Assembly (NCBI GenBank): GCA_963974055.1
Contig: CAXBCP010000068.1
Span: 1 to 10,243 of the forward strand
DNA length: 10,243 bases
From: CAXBCP01 sp963974055
GTDB taxonomy: Bacteria; Pseudomonadota; Alphaproteobacteria; MPNO01; UBA830
Reading direction: 5' to 3'
Of this stretch, positions 1 through 6,717 are shown one piece after another; the first letter of the stretch is position 1; the number at the start of each line of letters is the position of its first letter. The position numbers were made by a program, and so were the translations under genes. The notes under the pieces were generated by a model. That model did not search any database, had not been told where the DNA came from, and saw nothing but the letters and a program-made list of their open reading frames with translations.

Positions 1-569
1 GACAGCGGAAAATCGGCGACCGGCATATAGGCGGGGCCATGGCGCCCGAGACGGCTTTCATAGAGCACGAATTCCCGCGCCTCGAAGGGCGGGGCGAAGA
101 ACCCGCCATGGGCTTCGAGCCAGTACAGCATCCGGGTCGCCGACGGGCCGCCGCGCCGGCCCCCGCCACTGTTCCGGCCGCCGCCGCCGAACCGGGCGAG
201 CGTGATATGGGGGGTGTATTTGCGGCCTTCGGGGGCGAGGCCGATGCGGATCAGCGCCCGGTCGATCCCGGTATGCAGGGCGACGATTTCCGGATTCCGT
301 TCGACGCCGGCCCACAGGGAACGCGCCCGGTCGCCGCTGGCGAACCGCCCGGCACCCGAGACATTGATCGGGAACGGCCGCCCGCCCACGCCGTCCAGCG
401 CCTCGACGATATCGCCCGTCCGGTCGTCGGGCACCTCGCCGATAAAGCGCAGCGTGATATGGAGATTTTCCGGGGCGACCCAGCGTGCGCCCTCGATCCC
501 GCCCTGCAGCCCGGCGAGGCGGAGCCGCAGGTCTTCCGGCAGGGCGAGGGCGGCGAAAAGACGGCGCAT
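1..569 (-). CDS. thpR: RNA 2',3'-cyclic phosphodiesterase (2'-5' RNA ligase family), 3' end cut by window edge
   Basis: The protein belongs to the 2H phosphoesterase family, whose ThpR members hydrolyse 2',3'-cyclic phosphate RNA ends and can join 2'-5' linked RNA in vitro. Both catalytic HxTx motifs are visible as HITL at residues 37-40 (in ENLHITLRFIGEV) and 121-124 (in YTPHITLARF), with the spacing usual for the family. The N-terminus MRRLFAALALPEDL is typical. The frame is open for 189 codons to the window edge, close to the usual 175-190 aa, so only a few residues should be missing. The ATG lies 26 bp after the stop of the upstream FIST gene on the same strand, so the two are probably co-transcribed; no strong Shine-Dalgarno is seen. 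A Gly/Arg-rich stretch at about residues 128-141 after the second HxTx motif is longer than I expect. Family assignment is firm; the physiological substrate is not known. Confidence 0.9.
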   Translation of the reverse strand, partial: MRRLFAALALPEDLRLRLAGLQGGIEGARWVAPENLHITLRFIGEVPDDRTGDIVEALDGVGGRPFPINVSGAGRFASGDRARSLWAGVERNPEIVALHTGIDRALIRIGLAPEGRKYTPHITLARFGGGGRNSGGGRRGGPSATRMLYWLEAHGGFFAPPFEAREFVLYESRLGRHGPAYMPVADFPL

Positions 570-595
570 CGCGGCGAACGGATCCCGGGGCGGCC

Positions 596-1738
596 CTAGA
601 GGATCAGCGTCAGCACGCCGGTATAGCCGTAGAGCCGGTTCTTCGAAATTTCGCCATTGGCGAAGAACCCGACCAGCGGCACGTCGTCGCCGATCGCCGC
701 CTGGACGGCCTTCAGTTCCTCGGAATCCGGGCCGAACAGGTTGGGGCCGCGGGCGACGCAGGAATAATACAGCGCCGCCTTCGCGGTCCGGCCGGCGCGG
801 CCGGTGACGTCGGCGAGCATGCGGTCCAGGTCCTCGGCGGCGGCGGCGCCGTCGCGGCGGACGAACATCAGCCGGTCGCCCACGGCGATGCGCTCGCCGA
901 TGGCGACGAGCTTGCTGTCGGGGTCGATCCCGACCACGTTGCGCACCAGGTAATCGCCCGCATCGTCGCCGTTTTCGTCGGCGGAGATCGGCAGCGCGGC
1001 GTGGATATAGCCGCTGACCCGATCGAGATTGCGCGACAGCACGTCGCCGATATCTTCGCGGAACACGTCCAGCGCCGGGCGGTCGTCGAGCTCGATCAGG
1101 ATGTTTTCCCGCGCCTTGGTCACCTCGTGAACGCCGCCCACCGGCGAACAGGCCTGGGTCAGCCCGGTGACCACCGCCACGTCGTCGCCGAACAGCACGC
1201 CGGACACGCCGCCCTCGGTCAGGCCGTCGGCGATCTGCGCCTGGCGGCCGCGCGATGCGGTCAGCCCGCCGACCAACAGGGCGTCGGTATCGTCGGTGAT
1301 CGAATTCAGGATGTCCGCGACATAGGCGTTGCGCGGATCGGCATGGACCACGCCGAGCATCGGGTTGGCGCGCCCGGCCCAGTTCATCACGTTGTCGGGC
1401 AGCTCGTCGCCCGGCTTTTCCACCGTCGGCAGGATGCGGAAGGCATCTTCGGGCAGCACGCCGAGCATCGCGACCAGCGCCGGGGTCTCGAAATATTCGC
1501 GGCCGCCGACCATCACCCCGAACCCGACCGTGCCGACCCAGTGGTCGACGCCGGTCGCCTCGCGCAGGAATTCGGCGATCAGCGGCAGGTCGCCGTCGAG
1601 CGTGTCGGTGACGTAGACGAATCCGAGATTGGCGCCGACGGGCACGTCGCCGATCTGGTCGAGGACCGAGCGCGACAGGGTTTCCCAGTCGGCATCGGCG
1701 GCATGTCCCGCCCGGAAGGTCTGGGTGGCGGTTTCCAT
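596..1738 (-). CDS. FIST-domain (FIST N + FIST C) putative ligand-binding sensory protein
   Basis: This 380-aa protein looks like a stand-alone FIST module: FIST N over about residues 35-195 (GTVGFGVMVGG near 69-79, LLVGGLTASRG near 154-164) and FIST C over about 220-365, ending in the characteristic ALYYSCVARG (322-331), GFFANGEI (357-364) and LYGYTGVLTL (369-378). FIST domains are thought to bind small ligands, and are often joined to signalling domains; here no kinase, GGDEF or chemotaxis domain, signal peptide or membrane helix is present, so it should be cytoplasmic. The chosen ATG has AAGGAG 5 bp upstream; a GTG two codons earlier overlaps the tesA stop as GTGA and is less well served. 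The gap to the tesA stop is 2 bp, which suggests translational coupling with the esterase gene. Ligand and output are unknown. Confidence 0.85.
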   Translation of the reverse strand: METATQTFRAGHAADADWETLSRSVLDQIGDVPVGANLGFVYVTDTLDGDLPLIAEFLREATGVDHWVGTVGFGVMVGGREYFETPALVAMLGVLPEDAFRILPTVEKPGDELPDNVMNWAGRANPMLGVVHADPRNAYVADILNSITDDTDALLVGGLTASRGRQAQIADGLTEGGVSGVLFGDDVAVVTGLTQACSPVGGVHEVTKARENILIELDDRPALDVFREDIGDVLSRNLDRVSGYIHAALPISADENGDDAGDYLVRNVVGIDPDSKLVAIGERIAVGDRLMFVRRDGAAAAEDLDRMLADVTGRAGRTAKAALYYSCVARGPNLFGPDSEELKAVQAAIGDDVPLVGFFANGEISKNRLYGYTGVLTLIL

Positions 1739-1740
1739 TG

Positions 1741-2451
1741 TCACTCCTTCGCGCCGAGCAGGCGGCGCACATGGGGCAGGATACGTTCGACGATCACGGC
1801 CACCCCTTTTTCGTTGGGATGAATGCCGTCGTCCTGGTTGAGCTCCCGCCGGGCGGCGACCCCGTCGAGAAAGAACGGGTATAGCCCGATATCGTATTTT
1901 GCCGCCAGATCGGGATAGATTTTTCGAAAGTCTTCCTCGTATTCCCGGCCCCAGTTGGGCGGCGCGTACATGCCGGCCAGCAGGACCCTGACCCCCGCCG
2001 CTTGCAGCCGGGCGAGGAGGGCGTCGAGATTCCGCCGCGTTGTTCCGGGGTCGATCCCGCGCAGGGCGTCGTTCGCGCCGAGCTCGACGACGGCGTGGGT
2101 CGGCTTGTCGGCCAGCGCCCAGGCGATGCGCGCGAGGCCGCCCGCCGTGGTATCGCCCGACACCCCGGCATTGATGACGGTCGCGGAAATCCCCTCTTTT
2201 TCGAGCGCCGCTTCCAGCCGGACCGGGAACGCGTCCGCCGCCGGCAGGCCGTATCCGGCGGTCAGGCTGTCGCCGAGGACCATCAGCCGGGGCTTGTCGG
2301 CCGCACCGGCCGGACCCGCCGTGACCGCCGCAAATGCGGCGATAATTGCGCAGGACAGCATCGCGGCGGCGATCCAGTGCTTGAGAACCCGCGTAAACGC
2401 TCTATATCCATAGGGTCCTGCCCCCTGAACGCTGAATCTGCGGAGTATCAT
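1741..2451 (-). CDS. tesA: SGNH/GDSL-family arylesterase / acyl-CoA thioesterase I, exported
   Basis: TesA-type SGNH hydrolases cleave acyl-CoA, aryl and short-chain esters in the periplasm. Counted from the ATG at 2451 (236 aa), the family blocks are in order: GDSL with nucleophile Ser62 (VLGDSLTAGYG), NAGVSGD with oxyanion Gly99, GAND with Asn127, and DDGIHP with Asp208 and His211 completing the triad. A signal peptide precedes the mature part: basic RVLKH, a hydrophobic core at about 25-42, then AGPAGA before ADKPRL near residue 50. The start is unsure. ATG 2451 gives a long n-region and its codon overlaps the ATG of the divergent ATPase gene; ATG 2361 gives a leader without a basic n-region; ATG 2481 has AGGAG 4 bp upstream but would overlap the opposite gene by 32 bp. 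Linkage to ybbA/ybbP mirrors E. coli. FIST and thpR follow closely downstream. Confidence 0.9.
   Translation of the reverse strand: MILRRFSVQGAGPYGYRAFTRVLKHWIAAAMLSCAIIAAFAAVTAGPAGAADKPRLMVLGDSLTAGYGLPAADAFPVRLEAALEKEGISATVINAGVSGDTTAGGLARIAWALADKPTHAVVELGANDALRGIDPGTTRRNLDALLARLQAAGVRVLLAGMYAPPNWGREYEEDFRKIYPDLAAKYDIGLYPFFLDGVAARRELNQDDGIHPNEKGVAVIVERILPHVRRLLGAKE
2381..2408 (+). promoter_or_regulatory. candidate sigma-70-type promoter for ybbA-ybbP
   Basis: TTGAGA (2381-2386) and TATATC (2403-2408) are separated by 16 bp, and would start transcription near 2415, about 35 bp before the ybbA ATG. This is the AT-richest spot between the tesA and ybbA coding cores. If it is real, it lies within the leader-coding part of tesA should the long tesA start be used. 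Assigned by eye only. Confidence 0.35.
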
Positions 2452-3154
2452 GAAAGACGATAACGGCATACGGGAACCCATGGTTCTCCTGGACGGTGTT
2501 GAGCTTAAGCTGGACAGTGAAGCCGGTTCCGTCAACATCCTGAAGGGGATTAATCTCGAAATAGGCGCGGGCGAGACCGTCAGCGTGGTCGGCCCGTCGG
2601 GATCCGGCAAGACATCGATGATGATGCTGATCGGCGGGCTGGAGCGCCAGACGACCGGCGCGATCCGCGTCGCGGGCCAGGATCTCGGCGCCCTCGACGA
2701 GGACGGCCTCGCCCGGTTCCGCCGCGACAATGTCGGTATCGTGTTCCAGAATTTCCACCTCGTGCCGACCATGAACGCGATGGAGAACGTCGCCATCCCG
2801 GTCGAGCTTGCCGGTCTCGACAACGCCTTCGACCGGGCGCGCGCGGCGCTGGTCTCGGTCGGGCTCGAACACCGGCTGTCCCATTATCCCGGCCAGCTTT
2901 CCGGCGGCGAACAGCAGCGCGTGGCGCTCGCCCGCGCCATCGTCGCCGAACCGCGGCTGATCCTGGCGGACGAACCGACCGGCAATCTCGACGGCGGCAC
3001 CGGCGAGACCGTCATCGAATTGCTGTTTTCGCTGCGCGCCGATCACGGCGCGACCCTGCTGCTGATCACCCATAACCCGGCCATCGCCGAGCGCTGCGGC
3101 CGCGTGATCGACCTGCAGGACGGGCTGATCGGCTCGGACCGGCTGACCGCATGA
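2450..3154 (+). CDS. ybbA: ABC transporter ATP-binding protein, YbbA/LolD-type
   Basis: This 234-aa ATPase carries every ABC motif: Walker A GPSGSGKT at 48-55, Q-loop Gln100 in VFQNFHLVPTMNAMENV, signature LSGGEQQ at 150-156, Walker B LILADE with Glu175, D-loop NLD at 179-181 and switch His208 (LLLITHN). The short form and the text around the Q-loop place it in the MacB/LolD/YbbA group, which works with FtsX-like permeases rather than with importers. The permease gene starts 19 bp after its stop, giving a two-gene transporter operon. The start ATG has CGGAG 4 bp upstream; a second ATG at 2480 is possible and would drop ten residues. YbbA-YbbP function is poorly known, though link to an exported TesA-like esterase suggests export or handling of lipidic or hydrophobic compounds at the inner membrane. 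This last point is inference. Confidence 0.92.
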   Translation: MKDDNGIREPMVLLDGVELKLDSEAGSVNILKGINLEIGAGETVSVVGPSGSGKTSMMMLIGGLERQTTGAIRVAGQDLGALDEDGLARFRRDNVGIVFQNFHLVPTMNAMENVAIPVELAGLDNAFDRARAALVSVGLEHRLSHYPGQLSGGEQQRVALARAIVAEPRLILADEPTGNLDGGTGETVIELLFSLRADHGATLLLITHNPAIAERCGRVIDLQDGLIGSDRLTA

Positions 3155-3173
3155 ATTCCGCGGGCGATTCACT

Positions 3174-5693
3174 ATGACAAACGCCTGGCGCATTGCACGG
3201 CGCGAACTGCGCGGCGGCGTGAAGGGCTTCCGGGTGTTTCTCGCCTGTCTCGCCCTCGGCGTGGCGGCGATCGCCGCCGTCGGCTCGATCGCGTCCTCCG
3301 TGGTCGCGGGGCTGGAGGAAGACGGCGCCATCCTGCTCGGCGGCGATGCCGCTTTGCGCATGACCCACCGCGATATTTCCGCCGACGAACGCGCCTGGCT
3401 CGACCGCGACGCCGACGTGTCGCGCGTCGTCTATCTGCGCTCGATGGCGCGCGCGCCGGATAACGGCAAGCGCTCGCTGGTCGAGATGAAAATGGTCGAC
3501 GGCGCCTATCCGCTCTACGGCGCGCTCGAAACCACGCCGCCCGCCCCGGCGCCCGACCTGTTCGCCAAACGCGACGGCATGTGGGGGGCGGTGGCCGATA
3601 CCGCCCTGCTGCGGCGGCTCGATATCGGGCTCGGCGGGCGCGTGCAGATCGGCGATGCGACGTTCGAGATCCGCGCCACCATCGACCGCGAACCCGACCG
3701 GGTATCCGGCGCGCGCGCGCTGCAGCTCGGGCCGCGCTTCATGGCGTCGGCGGCGGCAGTTGCCGACAGCGCGCTGGTCCAGCCGGGCAGCCAGGTGTGG
3801 TATTTCTACCGGCTGCGGCTCAACGACCGCACCGGGCTCGACGCCTGGAAATCGTCCCTCGACGCCGCCTATCCCGACGCCCAGTGGGTCGTCCGCGACC
3901 GGGGCAACGCCTCGCCCGTCATCAAGCGCTTCATCGACCGCACGACCCTGTTCATGACCCTGGTCGGGCTGACCGCCCTGCTGGTCGGCGGGGTCGGCGT
4001 CAGCAACGCGGTGCGCGACTTCCTCAGCGGCAAGATCCAGACCATCGCGACGCTCAAATGCATCGGCGCGTCGTCGGGGCTGATATTCGGCGCCTACCTG
4101 ATCCAGATCATGGTGATGGCGCTCGCCGGGATCGCCGTCGGTCTCGTGGTCGGCGGGCTGGCGCCGGCGGCGCTGGCCGACCTGCTGCGCGACGCCCTGC
4201 CGGTGGTCGCCCGGGTCGGGGTCTATACCCAGCCGCTGGTGCTCGCCGCGGCGTTCGGCGTGCTGACCGCGCTGGCGTTTTCGATCTGGCCGATCGCGCG
4301 CGCCTGCGACCTGCCCGCCGCCAGCCTGTTCCGCGATTCCATCGCCCGGTTCCGCGGCCTGCCGCGCTGGCCGTTTGTCGCCGCCACGGTGGTCCTGCTG
4401 GCGGCGCTGGCGGTTCTCGCGGTCGAGACCGCGTTCAGCCGGGTGATCGCGATGTATTTCGTCGGCGGCTCGGCGGCAGCGATGGCCCTGTTCGCCGTTG
4501 CCGGCATCCTGATCGCGCGCGCCGCGAAGCTGGCCGGCCGCGCCGGCGGCACCGGGCTGCGCCTTGCCCTCGCCAACCTGCACCGGCCCGGCGCGCCGAC
4601 CGGCAGCGTGGTGATGTCGCTCGGCCTCGGCCTGACGGTGCTGGTCGCGGTCGCGCTGATCGAATCCAATCTCGGCAACCAGATCAACAAGAGCCTGCCC
4701 GAACGCGCGCCGGGCTATTTCTTCATCGATATCCAGAACGACCAGGTCGACGCGTTCGAGAAAACCGTCGCCGGCGTCGACGGGTTCCGCGAAATGCGCC
4801 GCACGCCGATGCTGCGCGGCCGCGTCACCCGGCTGAACGGCGCGCCCGCGGATGCCGACAACGTCGCCGAAAACGGCAGGTGGATCCTGCGCGGCGACCG
4901 CGGCGTCACCTGGGCGCGCGGCCTGCCCGAAGGCGAGCAACTGGTCGCCGGCACCTGGTGGCCGGACGATTACAAGGGCGAACAGCTCGTCTCGCTGTCG
5001 GCCAATGCCGCCGCGTCGCTCGGGCTCGGCCTCGGCGACACCGTTTCGATCAACATCCTCGGGCGCAATATCACCGGGAAAATCGCCAACCTGCGCGACG
5101 TCCGCTGGGGCACGCTGCGGATGAATTTCCTGTTCATCTTTTCGCCGGGCCTGCTCGAAGGCGCGCCGCAGACCCATCTTGCGACCGTCCATGCCGATCC
5201 CGCCCGCGAGGCGGCGATAGAGACCGCCGTCGCCGCCGCCTTCCCCAACGTCACCACGATCCGGGTGCGCGACGTGCTGGAAACCGTGAACGGCTTTCTC
5301 GGCAAGCTCGGCCTCGCGATCCGCCTGACCGCGGGGATCGCCATCGTCGCCGGCACCCTGGTGCTGGCCGGCGCGGTCGCCGCCGGCCACCGGCGCCGGG
5401 TCTACGATTCCGTGGTCCTGAAGGTGCTCGGCGCCACAAGGCGGCGCATCATGGGCACGCTGCTGCTGGAATACGGCCTGCTCGGCCTGGTGACGGCGCT
5501 GGTCGCCGCGGTGATCGGCTCCCTCGCCGCCTGGGGCGTGGTCACCCAGGTGATGAAATTCGACTTCGCGTTCGACCCGCTGGCCGTCGCCGCCGCCGTC
5601 GTCATTGCGCTGGCCGTCACCCTCGCGCTCGGCTTCTACGGCACCTGGCGCGCCCTCGGCCAGAAAGCCGCGCCCCTGCTCAGGAACGAGTAG
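3174..5693 (+). CDS. ybbP: FtsX/MacB-like ABC transporter permease, YbbP-type
   Basis: The 839-aa protein has the layout of YbbP permeases (about 800 aa): a duplicated FtsX-like unit with two large periplasmic domains. Transmembrane helix 1 is at about 21-45, followed by a periplasmic domain to about 255. Helices follow near 258-280 (LTALLVGGVGV), 303-332, 353-376, 399-419, 424-450 and 475-498. A second periplasmic domain spans about 505-708, and final helices lie near 712-735, 757-785 and 800-825. The cytoplasmic loop VRDFLSGKIQTIATLKCIGA (280-299) after helix 2, and its repeat VYDSVVLKVLGATRRRIMGT near 743-762, are FtsX-family coupling regions that should contact the ATPase. It is the last gene of the ybbA-ybbP unit. 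MacB-like members act by mechanotransmission rather than by moving substrate through the membrane; whether YbbP does so is not established. Substrate unknown. Confidence 0.9.
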   Translation: MTNAWRIARRELRGGVKGFRVFLACLALGVAAIAAVGSIASSVVAGLEEDGAILLGGDAALRMTHRDISADERAWLDRDADVSRVVYLRSMARAPDNGKRSLVEMKMVDGAYPLYGALETTPPAPAPDLFAKRDGMWGAVADTALLRRLDIGLGGRVQIGDATFEIRATIDREPDRVSGARALQLGPRFMASAAAVADSALVQPGSQVWYFYRLRLNDRTGLDAWKSSLDAAYPDAQWVVRDRGNASPVIKRFIDRTTLFMTLVGLTALLVGGVGVSNAVRDFLSGKIQTIATLKCIGASSGLIFGAYLIQIMVMALAGIAVGLVVGGLAPAALADLLRDALPVVARVGVYTQPLVLAAAFGVLTALAFSIWPIARACDLPAASLFRDSIARFRGLPRWPFVAATVVLLAALAVLAVETAFSRVIAMYFVGGSAAAMALFAVAGILIARAAKLAGRAGGTGLRLALANLHRPGAPTGSVVMSLGLGLTVLVAVALIESNLGNQINKSLPERAPGYFFIDIQNDQVDAFEKTVAGVDGFREMRRTPMLRGRVTRLNGAPADADNVAENGRWILRGDRGVTWARGLPEGEQLVAGTWWPDDYKGEQLVSLSANAAASLGLGLGDTVSINILGRNITGKIANLRDVRWGTLRMNFLFIFSPGLLEGAPQTHLATVHADPAREAAIETAVAAAFPNVTTIRVRDVLETVNGFLGKLGLAIRLTAGIAIVAGTLVLAGAVAAGHRRRVYDSVVLKVLGATRRRIMGTLLLEYGLLGLVTALVAAVIGSLAAWGVVTQVMKFDFAFDPLAVAAAVVIALAVTLALGFYGTWRALGQKAAPLLRNE

Positions 5694-5721
5694 GCGGCCT
5701 CCCCGGCCGTCATTCCCCGAA

Positions 5722-5739
5722 CATTAATTTTTGTTAATG
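5722..5739. repeat. short inverted repeat (CATTAA-N6-TTAATG) upstream of the BI-1 gene
   Basis: A perfect 6-bp inverted repeat with a 6-bp T-rich spacer lies 96 bp before the BI-1 ATG in an unusually AT-rich patch. It could be an operator for a dimeric regulator or part of an upstream promoter element. It is not a convincing terminator for ybbP, since no G/C-rich stem with following T-run is present. Confidence 0.35.
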
Positions 5740-5765
5740 ATACCAGTGTTTTCAACAGGTTCCGG

Positions 5766-5794
5766 TTGATTTCGAGTCGATAGCACCCCATATT
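5766..5794 (+). promoter_or_regulatory. weak candidate promoter for the BI-1 gene
   Basis: TTGATT (5766-5771) and CATATT (5789-5794) stand 17 bp apart and would give a leader of about 34 nt before the Shine-Dalgarno GAAAGGA and ATG 5835. Each hexamer matches the sigma-70 consensus at four of six bases. The 141-bp gap after ybbP must hold a promoter if the BI-1 gene is independent, but this site is a guess among several AT-rich options. Confidence 0.28.
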
Positions 5795-5834
5795 CCCATC
5801 AGGTTTCAACTCTCGGGTCTTGAAAGGATCTGAC

Positions 5835-6593
5835 ATGGCTTTCGGAAACGAAAAAACGGTTTACACGGGCTCGCGCCCGATCGACCAGGCTGAATTCGAT
5901 GCCGGGCTCCGCGCCCATATGCTTCGGGTCTACAACTACATGGCGTCGGGCCTTGCCCTGACCGGCATTTTCGCCGTGATCGTCGCCCAGATGTCGGCCG
6001 TCACCAACGATGCCGGCCAGATCGTCGGGCTGACCGAAATGGGCCAGACCCTGTTCGGCTCGCCCCTGAAATGGGTCGTGATGCTGGCCCCGCTCGGCCT
6101 GGTGTTCTTCCTCAGCGCCCGGCTGCACGCGCTGAAACAGTCCACCGCCCAGGGCGTGTTCTGGTTCTATGCCGCGCTGATGGGCGTGTCGCTTGCCACC
6201 ATCCTGCTCGCCTTCACCGGCGCCAGCGTGGCGCGCGTGTTCTTCATCACCGCCGGCACCTTCGCCGGGATGAGCCTGTGGGGCTACACCACGAAGAAAG
6301 ACCTGACGGGCATGGGCTCGTTCCTGTTCATGGGTCTGATCGGCATCATCATCGCCTCGATCGTGAATATCTTCATCGGCAGCTCGGCGCTGCAGTTCGG
6401 GATCTCGGTCATCGGCGTGCTGGTCTTCGTCGGGCTGACCGCCTACGACACCCAGAGCATCAAGAACGAATACGCCGAGCACCTGGACGAAGAAACCCAG
6501 GGCAAGCTCGCCATCTCCGGCGCGCTCAGGCTGTATCTCGACTTCATCAACCTGTTCATCATGCTGCTGCACCTGTTCGGCGACCGCCGCTGA
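5835..6593 (+). CDS. Bax inhibitor-1/YccA family integral membrane protein
   Basis: This 252-aa protein is almost wholly hydrophobic after a soluble N-terminus and has seven likely helices (about 37-57, 79-96, 108-128, 131-150, 161-182, 186-204 and 231-247). The end GALRLYLDFINLFIMLLHLF is diagnostic of the BI-1/YccA/YbhL family (TMBIM). In the Bacillus homologue YetJ two aspartates form a pH-sensitive calcium-leak gate; matching positions here look like Asp205 (AYDTQSI) and Asp236 (YLDFIN). The expected role is a cation (calcium/proton) leak or a modulator of membrane protease FtsH, as for YccA; this is family knowledge, not shown here. The ATG was chosen over an upstream TTG at 5820 because GAAAGGA sits 6 bp before it, the TTG lying upstream of that site. 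The gene stands alone, with its own leader and a strong terminator. Confidence 0.93.
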   Translation: MAFGNEKTVYTGSRPIDQAEFDAGLRAHMLRVYNYMASGLALTGIFAVIVAQMSAVTNDAGQIVGLTEMGQTLFGSPLKWVVMLAPLGLVFFLSARLHALKQSTAQGVFWFYAALMGVSLATILLAFTGASVARVFFITAGTFAGMSLWGYTTKKDLTGMGSFLFMGLIGIIIASIVNIFIGSSALQFGISVIGVLVFVGLTAYDTQSIKNEYAEHLDEETQGKLAISGALRLYLDFINLFIMLLHLFGDRR

Positions 6594-6641
6594 CGGCAGC
6601 GCGGCGCAGGCCGCAATTCGCACAGCACTGATCCCATAAAG

Positions 6642-6673
6642 AACCGGGCCCCGATATGGGGCCCGGTTTTTTT
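6642..6673. terminator. strong intrinsic terminator between the BI-1 and Rieske genes
   Basis: A perfect 11-bp stem (AACCGGGCCCC / GGGGCCCGGTT) with loop GATAT is followed by a run of seven T on the plus strand (6667-6673). It lies 49 bp after the BI-1 stop. On the minus strand the stem is followed by TTCTTTATG, a weaker tract, so it may also stop transcripts coming from the convergent Rieske gene, whose stop is at 6718. Confidence 0.92.
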
Positions 6674-6717
6674 ATGTCCGGTCGCCCGGCCCTGTTCCGC
6701 CGACCGGGGCCGCCGCC

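Noticed and set aside
485..1822. A 445-codon plus-strand frame opposite the FIST gene
   Set aside because: It is an antisense shadow of the FIST gene; the product shows no recognisable fold or motif.
2452..2823. Upstream extension of the tesA frame deep into ybbA
   Set aside because: The residues are Ser/Arg/Pro-rich shadow sequence opposite a conserved ABC ATPase, and precede the signal peptide.
3066..5390. A 774-codon open frame on the minus strand opposite the ybbA end and ybbP
   Set aside because: It lies antisense to a permease with clear family features; its product is low-complexity, rich in Arg, Gly, Asp and His, as expected for a shadow frame in GC-rich DNA.
5694..5713. Possible terminator after ybbP (CGGCC-TCCC-CGGCCG-like)
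   Set aside because: The stem is about 5 bp and no T-run follows.
3581..5737. A 718-codon plus-strand frame overlapping ybbP
   Set aside because: It is the +2 frame of the permease gene and gives an Arg/Ala/Pro-rich product with no domain signs.
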